A stretch of 64,000 nucleotides of DNA, from the NCBI RefSeq assembly GCF_902459705.1, contig NZ_CABPRU010000010.1:62001-126000 (forward strand), given 5' to 3'. Shown here one piece after another: positions 17,614-26,534 of this stretch (the first letter of the stretch is position 1; the number at the start of each line of letters is the position of its first letter). The position numbers were made by a program, and so were the translations under genes. Source of the DNA: Pandoraea terrigena. Its GTDB lineage: Bacteria > Pseudomonadota > Gammaproteobacteria > Burkholderiales > Burkholderiaceae. The notes under the pieces are model-generated. The model did no database searches, was not told the DNA's origin, and saw nothing but the letters and a program-made list of their open reading frames with translations.

Positions 17614-18363
17614 TTACCCGCCCGACTTGCGCTGCGTGACGATTCGCTCCAGCAGGTGCCGCGTCTGTTCGAGCACCGCCTCACGCACCATCCGGTTGCG
17701 TTCGGGATCCGGCTCGCTGGCCCACCCCATCGAACGATCGACGGAACGGCGCATTACGCGAAACGCCATGCCCAGCGTGCTGATGCACACCGCCCGAACC
17801 CGCATCGCCTCATCGTCGGTCGCCACGCCCGCGAGGCGCGCCACAATGTTCGCCCCCACGGCGGCGAGCCGGCTCGAGAAGCGCTCATAGAACACCTTGA
17901 AACCGGCTTCCGGCCCGAGCCCCGCCTGCTCACGGGCCATGAACATGTGCCAGCCCTCGATCTCCGGCACGTCCTCCATGAACCCCGCCTTGCGGTTCTG
18001 TAGCTCGCAAAATGCATCGATGAGCTGCCTGTCGGTGGCGTCCGGATCGGCCACCACGCGCTCGGCCGCCTCGATCGCTTCGCCCATCTGTCCCATCACG
18101 AGACTCAGGATGTACTCGACGCACGCCGTATACACCCCGTCCTTGTTGTCGAAGTAGTACTGAAGCGCGGGCGCGTTCACGCCGGCCTCGTGCGCAATGT
18201 CGCGTGTGGATGCCCCCGCAAAACCGAATTCCCCGAAACACTTGATCGCCGCAAGAATGATGCGCGCACGCGTTTCCTCGCCACGTTGATACCCCGTGTC
18301 GACGGCGTGCCGCGTTCGCACAGGCGTGCGCGTCGCCCGCCCAGCGCGTGAAGTCCCTGTCAT
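17614..18363 (-). CDS. TetR-family regulator with CerR-type C-terminal domain
   Basis: Repressor of 249 residues. The TetR helix-turn-helix is at about residues 30-75 (ARIILAAIKCFGEFGFAGASTRDIAHEAGVNAPALQYYF), followed by a ligand domain resembling the CerR/DUF1956 group. It is divergent from the EmrA-like/EmrB-like/outer-membrane-factor operon with a 102-base shared promoter region, so it most likely represses that pump and is released by a pump substrate. Its 3' end abuts the porin remnant. The start ATG at 18363 is the only one ahead of the conserved domain. Confidence 0.9.
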   Translation of the reverse strand: MTGTSRAGRATRTPVRTRHAVDTGYQRGEETRARIILAAIKCFGEFGFAGASTRDIAHEAGVNAPALQYYFDNKDGVYTACVEYILSLVMGQMGEAIEAAERVVADPDATDRQLIDAFCELQNRKAGFMEDVPEIEGWHMFMAREQAGLGPEAGFKVFYERFSSRLAAVGANIVARLAGVATDDEAMRVRAVCISTLGMAFRVMRRSVDRSMGWASEPDPERNRMVREAVLEQTRHLLERIVTQRKSGG

Positions 18364-18405
18364 GTCTGTCCTTGCTTGCCAAAACTTTCGTCAAAAATAT
18401 AACAC

Positions 18406-18453
18406 TTGACACAAATCGATCAACTGGAATAATTTTGCCGAACGGAATAATTT
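18406..18453 (+). promoter_or_regulatory. Probable pump promoter overlapped by direct repeats
   Basis: TTGACA (18406-18411) and AATAAT (18428-18433) are 16 bases apart and fit a sigma-70 promoter pointing to the pump genes. The 10-base word GGAATAATTT occurs twice (18426-18435 and 18444-18453, 18-base spacing), covering the -10 region and the start of the transcript: a good place for the divergent TetR repressor to bind. Confidence 0.55.
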
Positions 18454-18465
18454 GATGGAACTCCC

Positions 18466-19782
18466 ATGACAACCGCAGCCCCCGTCAAACCGACGACCTC
18501 GGCAGCGTCGATGGCACGTCAGGTCGACGCCCCGGCGGCCAGGACCGCAGAAGCCACCGAGACGGCTCGCACGCCTGGTCAGCCCAAGACCCCCGTCAAT
18601 CCTCGCCGCAAGAGAATCCTGGTCGGCGCGCTGGCGCTGGGCGTCGTCGCGGGCCTTGGCTGGGGCGCGCACTGGTGGCGCGTGACGCGCTTTATCGAGT
18701 CCACCGACGACGCCTACCTGCAAGCCGACAGCATGACCGTGGCCCCGAAGGTGGCGGGCTACGTGACGGAAGTGCTGGTGCGCGACAACGAAACGGTGAG
18801 CATCGGCCAGCCGCTCGTGCGGCTCGATGCCCGCCAATACCAGGCCGCCGTCGACGAGGCGCGGGCAACGGTGCAAGCGCGTGAAGCCGATGTCGCACGC
18901 GCCGAGGCCGAACGCGCCCAGCATGTCGCGACGATTGCGCAAGCGCGCGCCGAACTCGACGGTGCGCGGGCAGACGCGGTCTATAGCGCCGGTCAAGTCC
19001 AACGCTATGCGCCACTCGTGGCGACCGGCGCGGAAACCGACGAGCGTCTCGCCGAACTGCGCAATGCCAGCACTCGCGCCGACGCCACGCTCAAGAGCCA
19101 TCAGGCCAGCGTCCAGGCGAGCGAGCGTCAGACCGACACACTCGACGCCGCGCTGGCGCAGGCCAAGGCGCAGTTGACGGTCGCTCAGGCCAGTGCACGC
19201 AAGGCCGAACTCGATCTCGCCGACACGATGGTCAAGAGCCCGCTGGCCGGACGCGTCGGTGATCGCGCCGTGCGCGTCGGCCAGTTCGCCCAGCCGGGCA
19301 CCCGGCTGCTCACCGTCGTGCCCGTGCAGAACGTGTATCTGACGGCGAACTTCAAGGAAACGCAGGTCGGCCATATGCGGCCCGGCCAGCCGGTGACGGT
19401 TCACGTCGACGCCCTGCCGGGCGAGCCGATTCACGGCGTGGTCGATTCGCTCTCGCCCGGCACCGGCGCGCAGTTCGCCTTGCTGCCCGCGCAGAACGCC
19501 ACAGGGAACTTCACGAAGATCGTGCAGCGCGTGCCAGTACGCATCCGTCTCGAGGTGCCCGCGTCGCTGCGCACAGTGTTGCTGCCCGGTCTGTCGGTCA
19601 CGGCGGACGTCGACACACATCGCCGTGATGCAGCCGCCCCCGCGAAGCAGGCGAGTCGAGCCCGTCAGGTGGATCAGGCGAGCAACCGCGCCCCGATGCA
19701 GATCGCGCTGAGCGCGCCACTGAACGCCCTCGTCAGTCCTGTCACAAGCGCGCCGCCGAACGCCGGGGCGCAACGTGGCTGA
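18466..19782 (+). CDS. EmrA/HlyD-type membrane fusion protein of a drug efflux pump
   Basis: Periplasmic adaptor of 438 residues. A basic cytoplasmic head (about 1-50) precedes one transmembrane helix (51-71, ILVGALALGVVAGLGWGAHWW), then the first half of a lipoyl domain (TDDAYLQADSMTVAPKVAGYVTEVLVRDNE), a long alpha hairpin rich in Ala/Gln/Arg (about 125-240) and beta-barrel segments (VKSPLAGRVGDRAVRVGQFAQPGTRLLTVVP). It links the EmrB-like inner-membrane pump, whose start it overlaps by eight bases, to the outer-membrane factor that follows. The C-terminal tail of about 60 residues is longer than in typical EmrA proteins and of low complexity. Confidence 0.9.
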   Translation: MTTAAPVKPTTSAASMARQVDAPAARTAEATETARTPGQPKTPVNPRRKRILVGALALGVVAGLGWGAHWWRVTRFIESTDDAYLQADSMTVAPKVAGYVTEVLVRDNETVSIGQPLVRLDARQYQAAVDEARATVQAREADVARAEAERAQHVATIAQARAELDGARADAVYSAGQVQRYAPLVATGAETDERLAELRNASTRADATLKSHQASVQASERQTDTLDAALAQAKAQLTVAQASARKAELDLADTMVKSPLAGRVGDRAVRVGQFAQPGTRLLTVVPVQNVYLTANFKETQVGHMRPGQPVTVHVDALPGEPIHGVVDSLSPGTGAQFALLPAQNATGNFTKIVQRVPVRIRLEVPASLRTVLLPGLSVTADVDTHRRDAAAPAKQASRARQVDQASNRAPMQIALSAPLNALVSPVTSAPPNAGAQRG

Positions 19783-21475
19783 AAGCGGCGTGGTGGGAAC
19801 ATCGTCGAGCTCCTCGCCTTCGCCGACCTCGCCCGTCGGGCTGACGCGCGATCAAGCACGTAGTGTCGTGGCCGCCGGCAGCGGTGGGGGACGTGGAGGA
19901 AGCGCAGGTAGTAGCGCCGCGAACGCCGCTGCGCCGCGCAATGCGTCGGCATCGGACTGGATCGCCGTAGCGGCCGGCGCGCTGGGCGCCCTGCTGGCCA
20001 CGCTCGACATCTCGATCACCAACTCCGCCCTGCCGCAGATTCAGGGCCAGATCGGTGCGTCGGGCACGGAGGGCACGTGGATCTCGACTGGCTACCTGAT
20101 GTCGGAAATCGTCATGATTCCGCTCGCCGCGTGGCTCACGCGCGTGCTCGGGCTGCGACGCTTCCTGATGCTCAACGCCGTCTTCTTCACGCTCTTCTCG
20201 ATGATGTGCGGTGCGTCGAGCAGCCTGGCCGAGATGATCGCCGGCCGCATCGGACAAGGCTTTGCCGGCGGCGCCATGATTCCCACGGCGCAGATGATCA
20301 TTCGCACGCGTCTGCCCCGTCACCAGATGCCCGTGGGCATGGCGATGTTCGGCCTGATCGTGCTGCTCGGCCCGCTGCTCGGCCCGGTGGTCGGCGGCTG
20401 GCTCACCGAGAACGCCAACTGGCGCTGGTGCTTCTTCCTGAACCTGCCGATCTCGGCGACCATCGTCACGTTGCTCATGCTCGGCCTGCAACGCGAGCCG
20501 ACTCATCTGCAAGCGTTCGTCAAGGCGGACTGGCTGGGCATCGTGGGCCTGACCATCGGCCTGAGTTCGCTCACGGTGGTGCTCGAGGAAGGCCAGCGCG
20601 AGCGCTGGTTCGATTCCCCGCTGATCCTTTGGCTCTCGGTCGCGTCTGTCGTCGGCATCGGCATGATGCTGGTGGCGCAGTTCACGGCCGAAAAGCCCAT
20701 CGTCAAGCTCTCGCTGCTGGGTAACAAGAACTACGCGAGCGTGATCTACATCGTGTTCACGGTGGGCGCAGGACTCTATGGCGTGTCCTATCTGCTGCCG
20801 CAGTTCCTCGCCACCATCGCGGGCTACAACGCGCAGCAGTCGGGCAACATCATGTTGCTCTCGGGGCTGCCCGCATTTCTGATGATGCCGTTCCTGCCGC
20901 GCCTGATCAGCCGCGTGGATATTCGTCTGCTCGTGATTCTTGGGCTGCTGTGCTTCTTCGCCAGTTGCATGCTCGACATTGACCTGACCGCGCAAAGCGT
21001 GGGGCATGACTTCACGATGTCGCAACTGCTGCGCGGCGTGGGTCAGATGCTCGCGATGATGCCGCTCAACCAGGCATCGATGGCAGCCGTCGAGGCGCAG
21101 GACGCCGGGGACGCTGCGGGCCTGTACAACATGGCGCGCAACCTTGGCGGGTCGGTCGGGCTGGCGTTGCTCGGTACGCTGATCGACCGTCGCACCGACT
21201 ATCACGACGCCATGCTGCGCGAGACGATCACAGCCAACAGTCCGCTCGGTCAGGCGCATCTTGCCACCAACGCGGCGGGCTTCTTCGCGCAAACGGGGGA
21301 TAGCGTGCACGCGCAATTGCAGGCGACCGCACAGCTCGCTGCCGATATCGCGCGGCAGGCGAGCGTGATGACGTTTTCCGAAACTTTCTACGCACTGGGG
21401 ATCGCGCTGCTGCTTTGCGTGCCGCTGGCCCTGCTGCTCAAGCAACCGACCGGCTTCAGCGCCGGCGGGCATTGA
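19775..21475 (+). CDS. EmrB-like MFS drug:H+ antiporter (DHA2, 14 TM)
   Basis: Inner-membrane transporter of 566 residues, the motor of the EmrAB-type pump. After an unusual Ser/Gly/Ala-rich leader of about 60 residues come some 14 hydrophobic segments starting with VAAGALGALLATLDISITNSALP, the DHA2 motif where the Asp in TM1 is typical. WISTGYLMSEIVMIPLAAWLTRVLG and QMPVGMAMFGLIVLLGPLLGPVVGGWL (motif C in TM5) are also present. Translational coupling with the adaptor is likely (eight-base overlap). The family exports hydrophobic drugs and uncouplers; actual substrates are not known. Confidence 0.92.
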   Translation: MAESGVVGTSSSSSPSPTSPVGLTRDQARSVVAAGSGGGRGGSAGSSAANAAAPRNASASDWIAVAAGALGALLATLDISITNSALPQIQGQIGASGTEGTWISTGYLMSEIVMIPLAAWLTRVLGLRRFLMLNAVFFTLFSMMCGASSSLAEMIAGRIGQGFAGGAMIPTAQMIIRTRLPRHQMPVGMAMFGLIVLLGPLLGPVVGGWLTENANWRWCFFLNLPISATIVTLLMLGLQREPTHLQAFVKADWLGIVGLTIGLSSLTVVLEEGQRERWFDSPLILWLSVASVVGIGMMLVAQFTAEKPIVKLSLLGNKNYASVIYIVFTVGAGLYGVSYLLPQFLATIAGYNAQQSGNIMLLSGLPAFLMMPFLPRLISRVDIRLLVILGLLCFFASCMLDIDLTAQSVGHDFTMSQLLRGVGQMLAMMPLNQASMAAVEAQDAGDAAGLYNMARNLGGSVGLALLGTLIDRRTDYHDAMLRETITANSPLGQAHLATNAAGFFAQTGDSVHAQLQATAQLAADIARQASVMTFSETFYALGIALLLCVPLALLLKQPTGFSAGGH

Positions 21476-21481
21476 ACGATC

Positions 21482-22936
21482 ATGACGCTTCATCTACGAA
21501 CGATGGCCCTCGCGGCCGCCATTCTCGTCACGGGCTGCACGGTCGGGCCCGACTATCGCGGCGCGCCCGAGGTGGCGACCGACGCCCTGCGCGCAGGTGC
21601 GACGTATGCCCATGCCGGAGACGGCATCGCGGCGCACACGCCGGGCGTCGCCCGCTGGTGGACGACGCTTGGCGATGCGCAGCTCACAGCGCTGATCGAC
21701 GAGGCCATCGCCCATAGCCCGGACATTCGCGCGGCGCAGGCAAAGGTGCGTCAGTCGCGCGCGAGCCTGCGCAATCATCAGGCGGACCTGCTGCCCAAGG
21801 CAGGTGTCGATCTCGCGACGTTGCGCACGCGCTCGCCCGATCTGAGCCTGCTTGGCGGCGACGGCAGCAGCAGTGGTGGTGGCCGCGGCCCACTCGATCT
21901 GTATGTCGCCGGGTTCGACGCCAGTTGGGAGATCGACCTGTTCGGCGGCACGCGACGCGCCGTAGAAGCCGCGAGCGCCGACGCCGATGCGGCGTCTGAG
22001 GATCTCGCGGACGCGCACGTGCAACTCGCCGCCGACGTCGCACAAGCCTACGTCGCGTTGCGCGACCAGCAGGCGCGATTGTCACTGGTGCGCGACTCGG
22101 CTCGGCTCGAAGGCGAGATGCTTGCGCTCACCCGTCAGCGTCGCGCGGGCGGCGTCGCGTCGGAACTCGACGTCGAACGGCTCGTCACGCAAGTGGAACA
22201 AACGCAATCGCACGTGCTGCCGCTCGAAGCGGACGTCATCGAATCGCTCGACCAGTTGGCGCTGCTCACCGGTCGCGCACCGGGTACGCTGGACACCGAA
22301 TTGAAAGCGCCCAAGGCCCTGCCGAGCGTGCCGAAGACGGTGGCCGTTGGCGATCCGTCCGCCCTGCTCCAGGCGCGGCCGGACATCCGCGCGGCGGAGC
22401 GTCGCCTGGCATCGCAAAACGCACAGATCGGCGTGCAGACGGCGAACTGGTTTCCGAAACTCTCGATCATGGGCGAACTCGGGTATTCGGCACTGGATCC
22501 CGGCCATCTCGTGCGCAAGGACAACTTCAGTTGGATGACGATGCCGCGCCTGCAATGGAATGCGCTCGACTTCGGGCGCGTGCAGGCGGGCGTCGATGGC
22601 GCGAAGGCCGGTCGCGATCAGGCGCAGGCGAAGTATGAAAGCGCCGTGCTCACCGCACTGCGCGACGCCGACGTGGCGCTGGCACGGTACGGGCATCAGC
22701 GCGAGAACGTGTACCTCCTGCGCAGCGTGGAGGCCTCGGCCGCACGCGCCGCGGCGCTCACGCGCCAGCGCTATCGTGCCGGCACGGCGAGCACGCTCGA
22801 TTGGCTCGACGCGGAGCGCACGCGCTTTTCCGCCGAGCAGGATCGGGTCGCGGGCGATGCGCAACTGCTCAAGACGTTCGTGACGCTGCAGAAGGCGCTG
22901 GGTCTCGGATGGCAGGTCGACACGACGACGGGGTGA
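21482..22936 (+). CDS. NodT-family outer membrane factor lipoprotein (TolC-like)
   Basis: Outer-membrane channel of 484 residues. The signal ends in a lipobox, ILVTGC, so Cys19 should be lipidated; the mature start CTVGPDYR is typical of RND/EmrAB outer-membrane factors. Two OEP repeats follow (about 60-265 and 285-475), with DLYVAGFDASWEIDLFGGTRRAVE and RYRAGTASTLDWLDAERTRFSAEQDR. The gene begins seven bases after the EmrB-like stop, completing a three-gene tripartite pump controlled by the divergent TetR gene. Confidence 0.92.
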   Translation: MTLHLRTMALAAAILVTGCTVGPDYRGAPEVATDALRAGATYAHAGDGIAAHTPGVARWWTTLGDAQLTALIDEAIAHSPDIRAAQAKVRQSRASLRNHQADLLPKAGVDLATLRTRSPDLSLLGGDGSSSGGGRGPLDLYVAGFDASWEIDLFGGTRRAVEAASADADAASEDLADAHVQLAADVAQAYVALRDQQARLSLVRDSARLEGEMLALTRQRRAGGVASELDVERLVTQVEQTQSHVLPLEADVIESLDQLALLTGRAPGTLDTELKAPKALPSVPKTVAVGDPSALLQARPDIRAAERRLASQNAQIGVQTANWFPKLSIMGELGYSALDPGHLVRKDNFSWMTMPRLQWNALDFGRVQAGVDGAKAGRDQAQAKYESAVLTALRDADVALARYGHQRENVYLLRSVEASAARAAALTRQRYRAGTASTLDWLDAERTRFSAEQDRVAGDAQLLKTFVTLQKALGLGWQVDTTTG

Positions 22937-23075
22937 GACCGGGGTGAGGATAGCGGGAGAACGAGTGACGCTTCGTCGCCGGACGGGATGACGTTCGAGT
23001 GCGGGCGTCGTCTTGCCCGATGTCGCCAACGCGACAGTCATCGACATGGCACCGTGCTTATCCTCGGCACCAATG

Positions 23076-23114
23076 AAAAACGCTCCAGAAGCTTTCGCCT
23101 CTGGAGCGTTTTTT
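23076..23114 (-). terminator. Terminator downstream of tRNA-Arg
   Basis: A 9-bp stem, CGCTCCAGA/TCTGGAGCG, with a 10-base loop is flanked by A5 on the left and T6 on the right, so it works in both directions. It ends the minus-strand tRNA transcript and could also stop transcription from the pump operon. Confidence 0.8.
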
Positions 23115-23124
23115 CCAACTGAGT

Positions 23125-23201
23125 TGGTGCGGCTGGCAGGATTCGAACCCACGACCCCTTGGTTCGTAGCCAAGTACTCTATCCAACTGAGCTACAGCCG
23201 C
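23125..23201 (-). tRNA. tRNA-Arg (anticodon ACG), copy 1
   Basis: A 77-nt cloverleaf is readable on the minus strand: acceptor stem GCGGCTG/CAGCCGC, D arm with AGCTCAGTTGGATAGAGT, anticodon stem CTTGG/CCAAG with loop CTACGAA giving anticodon ACG, and T arm GGGTTCGAATCC. The CCA end is encoded and the discriminator base is A. ACG (modified to ICG) reads the CGU/CGC/CGA arginine codons. Confidence 0.97.
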
Positions 23202-23315
23202 ACATACTGCATACGAGACACCGATCAGACAAAACAACGACTGCCAGTGACCCTTCTCATCGACGCGGGCCGAATGTACATGACATGCGGCGCGTCACTG
23301 GGAAGGACTTTCCCG

Positions 23316-23346
23316 AAAAACTAAGGGTCTCCCCGTGAGGAGACCC
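23316..23346 (-). terminator. Terminator or processing hairpin between the two tRNA genes
   Basis: An 8-bp perfect stem, GGGTCTCC/GGAGACCC (23325-23332 and 23339-23346), with a six-base loop is followed on the minus strand by TTAGTTTTTC. It lies directly after the 3' end of tRNA-Arg copy 2. Confidence 0.7.
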
Positions 23347-23356
23347 TCGAAATAAG

Positions 23357-23433
23357 TGGCGCGGCTGGCAGGATTCGAACCCACGACCCCTTGGTTCGTA
23401 GCCAAGTACTCTATCCAACTGAGCTACAGCCGC
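23357..23433 (-). tRNA. tRNA-Arg (anticodon ACG), copy 2
   Basis: The gene body is identical to copy 1 over all 73 positions except the last: the same acceptor stem, arms and ACG anticodon loop, with an encoded CCA. The only change in the mature RNA is the discriminator base, G instead of A. The 155 bases between the copies are unrelated to the tRNA and contain the hairpin listed separately. Confidence 0.97.
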
Positions 23434-23839
23434 GTCGTGAGAACAGAATTATGTAAGAAACCGGCCTGCCATGCAAGTGATTTTTGCAATTCTTTTGTCA
23501 TATCTATGATTTGCCCAATGCGATCGTCATTCCATGCGGGATTAGCGCGGAATCGTTCACACTGGCAAGGCTTTACCGCTAGAACAATTACTCCATGCAA
23601 ACCCGCATCGAATCAGGGCTTTCCATGTGCGCCTGCGCGAAACGGCACGGTATGCTACGGCTTTTTGCGGCGCGTCGAAGGGCGCGTTTGCCGCGCTCGC
23701 GAGACCGGATCGGGAAGACGACCGGTTCGGAACCCTCTCTCGCGCGGCCAGAGAAAATGCAGTGAAACCACGCACCGCGCGCCCACTCGGTTCCCCCGGC
23801 GACGACGGTGCGATAAAAACCAAATTCAAGGAGGCGCTC
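23434..23839. other. Intergenic region ahead of fadD and tRNA-Arg
   Basis: This 406-base stretch should contain the promoters of the minus-strand tRNA and of the plus-strand fadD gene. The fadD frame is open back to 23627 but has no recognisable protein content there. No repeat or further RNA gene was noticed. Confidence 0.5.
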
Positions 23840-25492
23840 GTGGAAAAAGTCTGGCTCAAGAGCTATCCGCCCGGCGTGCCGGCCGAGATCGATGTCAACA
23901 CGTATCGTTCGCTGAACGATCTTTTCCTGCAGAGCTGCCGGAAGTTTGCGAATCGCCCATCGTTCACCAATCTCGGCGTGACGATGACCTTCGCCGACCT
24001 CGAACGCCAATCGCGCCACTTCGCTGCCTATTTGCAAAGCCTGCCCGGACTGGAGCGCGGCTCGCGCGTAGCGATCATGTCGCCGAACCTGCTGCAATAT
24101 CCGGTCGCCGTCTTCGGCATCCTGCGGGCCGGCATGGTCGTCGTCAACGTCAATCCGCTCTACACCGCGGGCGAACTCGAGCATCAACTCCAGGACGCCG
24201 GCTGCGGGGCCATCGTCGTGATCGAGAACTTCGCCGCCACGCTGCAAAAGGCCTTGCCCAATACGCCGGTCAAGCATGTCATCACCACCGCCATCGGCGA
24301 CCTCGTGCCGGCGCCGAAGCGCTGGATCGTGAACTACGTCGTGCGCCATGTGAAGAAGATGGTGCCCGAGTGGCACATCCCGCACGCGGTATCGTTTCGC
24401 ACCGCATTGGCCCAGGGCGCGCGCGCCACACATCAGGAAGTGCCGCTGGGTCACGACGACATCGCTTTCCTGCAATATACGGGCGGCACCACCGGCGTGG
24501 CCAAGGGCGCCATGCTCACGCATCGCAACATGATCGCCAACATGTTGCAGGCCCGTGCCTGGATCGGTGAGGGTCTCGAGGAAGGCAAGGAAATCATCGT
24601 CACCGCCCTGCCGCTCTATCACATCTTCTGCCTGACCGCGAACTGTCTGGTGTTCCTCCAGTTGGGCGCGCTGAACCTGCTGATCACCAACCCGCGCGAC
24701 ATGCCCGGCTTCGTCAAGGAGCTGGGGAAGTGGCGGTTCACGTTCATCACCGGGGTCAACACGCTCTTCAACGGGCTGCTCAACACACCGGGCTTCGACC
24801 AGCTCGACTTCAGCGCACTCAAGTGCGCGCTCGGTGGCGGGGCCGCCGTGCAGCGGGCGGTGGCCGAACGCTGGCAGAAAGTCACCGGCCATGCATTGAT
24901 CGAAGCCTACGGACTGACGGAGACGTCGCCTGCCGTGTGCATCAACCCGCTCGGCAGCGAGTTCAATGGCTCCATCGGCCTGCCGATCTCGTCGACGGAA
25001 GTGAGTATCCGCAACGATGCCAACGAGGCGCTCGCGTTCGGACAGGAAGGGGAAATCTGTGTGCGCGGCCCGCAAGTCATGAAGGGCTACTGGAACCGCC
25101 CTGACGAGACCGCCAAGACCGTCACCCCCGACGGCTGGCTGCGCACGGGCGACATCGGCACGATGGACGAACAGGGTTACGTGCGCATCACCGATCGCAA
25201 GAAGGACATGATCATCGTGTCGGGCTTCAATGTGTACCCGAACGAGGTCGAGAGCGTGTTGGCGATGTGCCCGGGCGTGCTCGAGTCGGCGGTGGTCGGT
25301 GTGCCAAGCGAGCGAACCGGCGAAGCCGTGAAGGCCGTGATCGTCAAGAAGGCGCAAGACCTCACCGAGAAGGCCATTGTCGACTTCTGCCGCGAGCACC
25401 TGACGAACTACAAGGTGCCGCACGTGATCGAGTTCCGCACGGAACTGCCCAAGACCCCGGTCGGCAAGGTGCTGCGCCGCGAATTGCGCTGA
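23840..25492 (+). CDS. fadD: Long-chain fatty acid--CoA ligase
   Basis: Acyl-CoA synthetase of 550 residues, activating long-chain fatty acids to CoA thioesters for beta-oxidation. A GTG start at 23840 is chosen because AAGGAGG stands five bases before it and the protein then begins [18 protein letters not shown], the normal FadD N-terminus. Adenylate-forming motifs are complete: P-loop [15 protein letters not shown]5 [13 protein letters not shown]7 [20 protein letters not shown] with [18 protein letters not shown], and the A10 lysine in [14 protein letters not shown] hairpin at 25556-25586 probably ends the transcript. Confidence 0.93.
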   Translation: MEKVWLKSYPPGVPAEIDVNTYRSLNDLFLQSCRKFANRPSFTNLGVTMTFADLERQSRHFAAYLQSLPGLERGSRVAIMSPNLLQYPVAVFGILRAGMVVVNVNPLYTAGELEHQLQDAGCGAIVVIENFAATLQKALPNTPVKHVITTAIGDLVPAPKRWIVNYVVRHVKKMVPEWHIPHAVSFRTALAQGARATHQEVPLGHDDIAFLQYTGGTTGVAKGAMLTHRNMIANMLQARAWIGEGLEEGKEIIVTALPLYHIFCLTANCLVFLQLGALNLLITNPRDMPGFVKELGKWRFTFITGVNTLFNGLLNTPGFDQLDFSALKCALGGGAAVQRAVAERWQKVTGHALIEAYGLTETSPAVCINPLGSEFNGSIGLPISSTEVSIRNDANEALAFGQEGEICVRGPQVMKGYWNRPDETAKTVTPDGWLRTGDIGTMDEQGYVRITDRKKDMIIVSGFNVYPNEVESVLAMCPGVLESAVVGVPSERTGEAVKAVIVKKAQDLTEKAIVDFCREHLTNYKVPHVIEFRTELPKTPVGKVLRRELR

Positions 25493-25555
25493 CGATTCAC
25501 GTCTGCGTGGTGTGTCGTCGTGCGTCACGACGATGCGAGACGTGGGCACCGCATT

Positions 25556-25586
25556 GACAATGGCCGGGAGCAATCCGGCCATTGTC
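25556..25586 (+). terminator. Terminator after fadD
   Basis: A 12-bp perfect stem (GACAATGGCCGG and its complement) with a seven-base loop is followed by ATTTC. It is about 60 bases after the fadD stop and ahead of the convergent tcdA stop. Confidence 0.65.
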
Positions 25587-25696
25587 ATTTCAGACAACGA
25601 CACATTGATATCGCGATCGTCGGCCCCGATTCGTAACCTTTGGTTACAGACGTGACAAGCGCACCTTGGTACAACAGGGGCACGTCAGGGACGCCT

Positions 25697-26533
25697 TCAG
25701 GCCGTGCGCGTCGCGATTCGCTTCAAAACGTAGGCAGCGGCCGCCATGCCGAAGGTAGCGGTGACACACACGCTCGAGCCGAAACCAGCGCAGTTCAGGC
25801 CCTGCGGCCCCGCAGCGGCATGCCCGCCTTCCACGGCTGCGCACGCCGCTTCCGGGTACTGCAAGGGCTCGTCCGAGTACACGGCGGGTACGTTGAACTT
25901 GGCTTTCGGCCCACGGACAAAACTGTGTTGCTTGCGTAATTGCGCGCGGACCTTCGCCAACAGCGGGTCCTGGATCGTGCGGGCGAGATCGTCGATACGG
26001 ATGCGGGTCGGATCGATCTGACCGCCGGCCCCGCCAACGGTGACCAGACGCTGCGCATGGGCCACGCACCACGCGATGAGCGCCGTCTTCACGCGGACGC
26101 TGTCGATGGCGTCGACGACCCAGTCGAAGCCACCGCCCAACATGACGTCGAGGTTGTCCAGCGCGATGAAGTCTTCGACCAGCGCGAGTTGGCAGGCCGG
26201 ATTGATGGCCAGGATTCGCTCGGCCATCGCGGTGACTTTCGGCTTGCCGAAGTTGCCGTCGAGCGCATGCACCTGACGATTGGTATTGCTTTCGGCGACG
26301 TTATCCAGGTCGATGAGCGTGAGCCGGCCCACGGCGCTGCGTGCCAGTGCCTCGGCCACCCACGAGCCAACGCCGCCGATGCCGATGACGGCCACGTGCG
26401 CCTCACGCAGACGCGCGAGACCGTCGTCACCATACAAACGCGCGATGCCGCCGAAACGGCGGCTCGCGTCAAAATCATCCTCCGATGGCGCGGCAGGCGC
26501 CGGAGGAACAACAATCGACGGGGTACTGTTCAT
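25697..26533 (-). CDS. tcdA: tRNA threonylcarbamoyladenosine dehydratase (TcdA/CsdL)
   Basis: E1-like ATP-dependent enzyme of 278 residues that cyclises t6A37 of tRNA to ct6A. The N-terminal RRFGGIARLYGDDGLARLREA and the ATP-binding HVAVIGIGGVGSWVAEALARSAVG match the TcdA family closely, as do DWVVDAIDSVRVKTALIAWC and the C-terminal GLNCAGFGSSVCVTATFGMAAAAYVLK. The start at 26533 gives about 13 extra residues compared with E. coli. Its start codon overlaps the start codon of the divergent AsmA-like gene, so the promoter of each must lie inside the other's coding region, or one start is misplaced. Confidence 0.92.
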   Translation of the reverse strand: MNSTPSIVVPPAPAAPSEDDFDASRRFGGIARLYGDDGLARLREAHVAVIGIGGVGSWVAEALARSAVGRLTLIDLDNVAESNTNRQVHALDGNFGKPKVTAMAERILAINPACQLALVEDFIALDNLDVMLGGGFDWVVDAIDSVRVKTALIAWCVAHAQRLVTVGGAGGQIDPTRIRIDDLARTIQDPLLAKVRAQLRKQHSFVRGPKAKFNVPAVYSDEPLQYPEAACAAVEGGHAAAGPQGLNCAGFGSSVCVTATFGMAAAAYVLKRIATRTA

Positions 26534-26534
26534 G

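Noticed and set aside
23125..23433. Integration site for a mobile element at the tRNA pair
   Set aside because: No integrase, direct repeat of the tRNA 3' end beyond the second copy, or change in gene style was found; the two copies are full-length genes.
23013..23500. Small plus-strand proteins containing LAGFEPTTPWFVAKYS
   Set aside because: These are translations of the antisense strand of the two tRNA-Arg genes, a common annotation artefact.
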